64,000 nucleotides of DNA, taken from contig NZ_JABBFP010000003.1 of assembly GCF_018494085.1 (NCBI RefSeq), positions 186,001-250,000 of the forward strand, read 5' to 3'. Positions 63,156 through 64,000 of the stretch are shown here, piece after piece. The notes under the pieces were generated by a model, which saw only the letters and a program-made list of their open reading frames with translations, ran no database searches and had not been told where the DNA came from. Position 1 is the stretch's first letter; each line of letters starts with the position of its first letter. This DNA comes from Rosenbergiella collisarenosi. Lineage in GTDB: Bacteria; Pseudomonadota; Gammaproteobacteria; Enterobacterales; Enterobacteriaceae. The position numbers and the translations under genes were made by a program.

Positions 63156-64000
63156 ATGGCTTCACTAAAAGATGTCGCACAGCTGGCTGGCGTGTCGATG
63201 ATGACTGTTTCGCGCGTCATCAATAATGCTCCGCGCGTTAATCACGACACGCGTCGACGCGTCGAACATGCGATCAATACCTTGCATTATGTTCCTGATC
63301 TCTCCGCCCAAAAGATGCGCGGGCAAGCCAACAAGCCGCGAACGCTCGCAGTACTGGCGGAAGATACGGCAACTACGCCATTTTCGGTGGATCTTCTACT
63401 GGCCATCGAACAGACGGCCACAGAGCTTGGCTGGGAAAACTATATTGTTAATATCTCGTCAGCGGGAGATACACAGCGGGCCGCTCGCGAGGTGCTAGCT
63501 CACCGCCCCGATGGGATAATCTATACCACGATGGGCTTGCGTAAAATCCAACTGCCCGAGGCGCTACAGCCTTTACCGATTGTGCTCGCAAATTGTCTCT
63601 CTGACGATCCTCATCTCGCCAGTTATATTCCGGACGACTACCACGCCCAATATCACGCGACGCGTTATGTGATCGCGCAAGGTTATCAACGGCCGCTTTG
63701 CTACTGGCTACCCGAGCATGAACTGGCGCCTAGCGCACGGCGCTTAGGCTTCGAGCAGGCTTGGCGCGAGTCAGGGAAGTCGCTGGATCAGGCGATGCAA
63801 ATTCATATGCCCCCGGGTGATGAAGGCTATTTAGCGGTGGCGAAATATATCGAACATAGCATGCGCGCGGGGTCGCTCCCTTACGACCTGCTTATCTGCG
63901 GGAATGACCGAACGGCGTTCGTCGCCTATCAACAACTCCTCACCCTTGGGCTGAAAATTCCCGACGATATTGCCGTACTGGGGTTCGATAACCTCGTAGG
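63156..64000 (+). CDS. LacI-family transcriptional regulator (partial)
   Basis: The frame starts at the ATG at 63156 (AGGGGAG upstream) and is still open at the end of the window, so only about 281 residues are present. The N-terminal HTH (SLKDVAQLAGVSMMTVSRVINN) and hinge helix region (YVPDLSAQKMRGQ) are typical of LacI/GalR. It is followed by a periplasmic-binding-like effector domain (GYQRPLCYWLPEHE, LICGNDRTAFVAYQQL, IAVLGFDNLVG). Its target genes probably lie to the right, outside the window. The effector cannot be inferred. Confidence 0.93.
   Translation, partial: MASLKDVAQLAGVSMMTVSRVINNAPRVNHDTRRRVEHAINTLHYVPDLSAQKMRGQANKPRTLAVLAEDTATTPFSVDLLLAIEQTATELGWENYIVNISSAGDTQRAAREVLAHRPDGIIYTTMGLRKIQLPEALQPLPIVLANCLSDDPHLASYIPDDYHAQYHATRYVIAQGYQRPLCYWLPEHELAPSARRLGFEQAWRESGKSLDQAMQIHMPPGDEGYLAVAKYIEHSMRAGSLPYDLLICGNDRTAFVAYQQLLTLGLKIPDDIAVLGFDNLV

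Overview
The window is a chromosomal segment of a gammaproteobacterium of the order Enterobacterales. Gene content and long runs of E. coli-like gene order (ydiJ-ydiK-aroH-selO-nlpC-ihfA-pheT-pheS-rplT-rpmI-infC-thrS; ydiY-yniB-yniC-ydjM-tcyP; osmE-nadE-spy; ychO-chaC-chaA-kdsA-sirB1-prmC-prfA-hemA-lolB-ispE-prs-ychH-pth-ychF) suggest a plant- or insect-associated relative such as Erwiniaceae. The genus cannot be fixed from sequence alone. Compared with E. coli, several genes are missing from these runs: the btu genes between nlpC and ihfA, pfkB/ydiZ/yniA, chaB, sirB2 and dauA.

Layout. 0-3.5 kb: trehalose uptake and hydrolysis (end of treB, treC) followed by a LamB-type porin. 3.9-6.6 kb: pykF, lpp and a small unknown gene under a strong Fur box. 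6.7-21.5 kb: ydiJ, ydiK, aroH, selO, nlpC, then the leftward translation cluster ihfA-pheT-pheS-rplT-rpmI-infC-thrS. That cluster carries a pheM-type leader peptide with attenuator and an infC gene starting with ATT.

21.5-29.7 kb: a decayed accessory region. It holds an IS3-family transposase remnant, HTH-type regulators (one broken by a frameshift and a stop), a histidine phosphatase, an intact toxin-antitoxin pair with its own promoter, an orphan MazE-like antitoxin next to an acetyltransferase gene carrying an in-frame stop, a wrecked lipoprotein gene and several orphan small genes. Short repeats may mark its past boundaries.

29.7-40.1 kb: hmp with an NsrR site, ydiY, yniB, hxpB, ydjM with a LexA site, tcyP, osmE, an MFS exporter, nadE and spy. 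40.2-54.1 kb: the invasin-like ychO, cation/glutathione genes, and the kdsA-hemA and lolB-ychF clusters. 54.2-56.4 kb: three less familiar genes (VOC protein, HEAT-repeat protein, cold-shock-domain protein).

56.4-64 kb: a complete L-arabinose locus (araBAD, araC, araE) with recognisable AraC half-sites before both araB and araE, then the start of a LacI-family regulator cut by the window edge. No rRNA, tRNA or CRISPR array was found.
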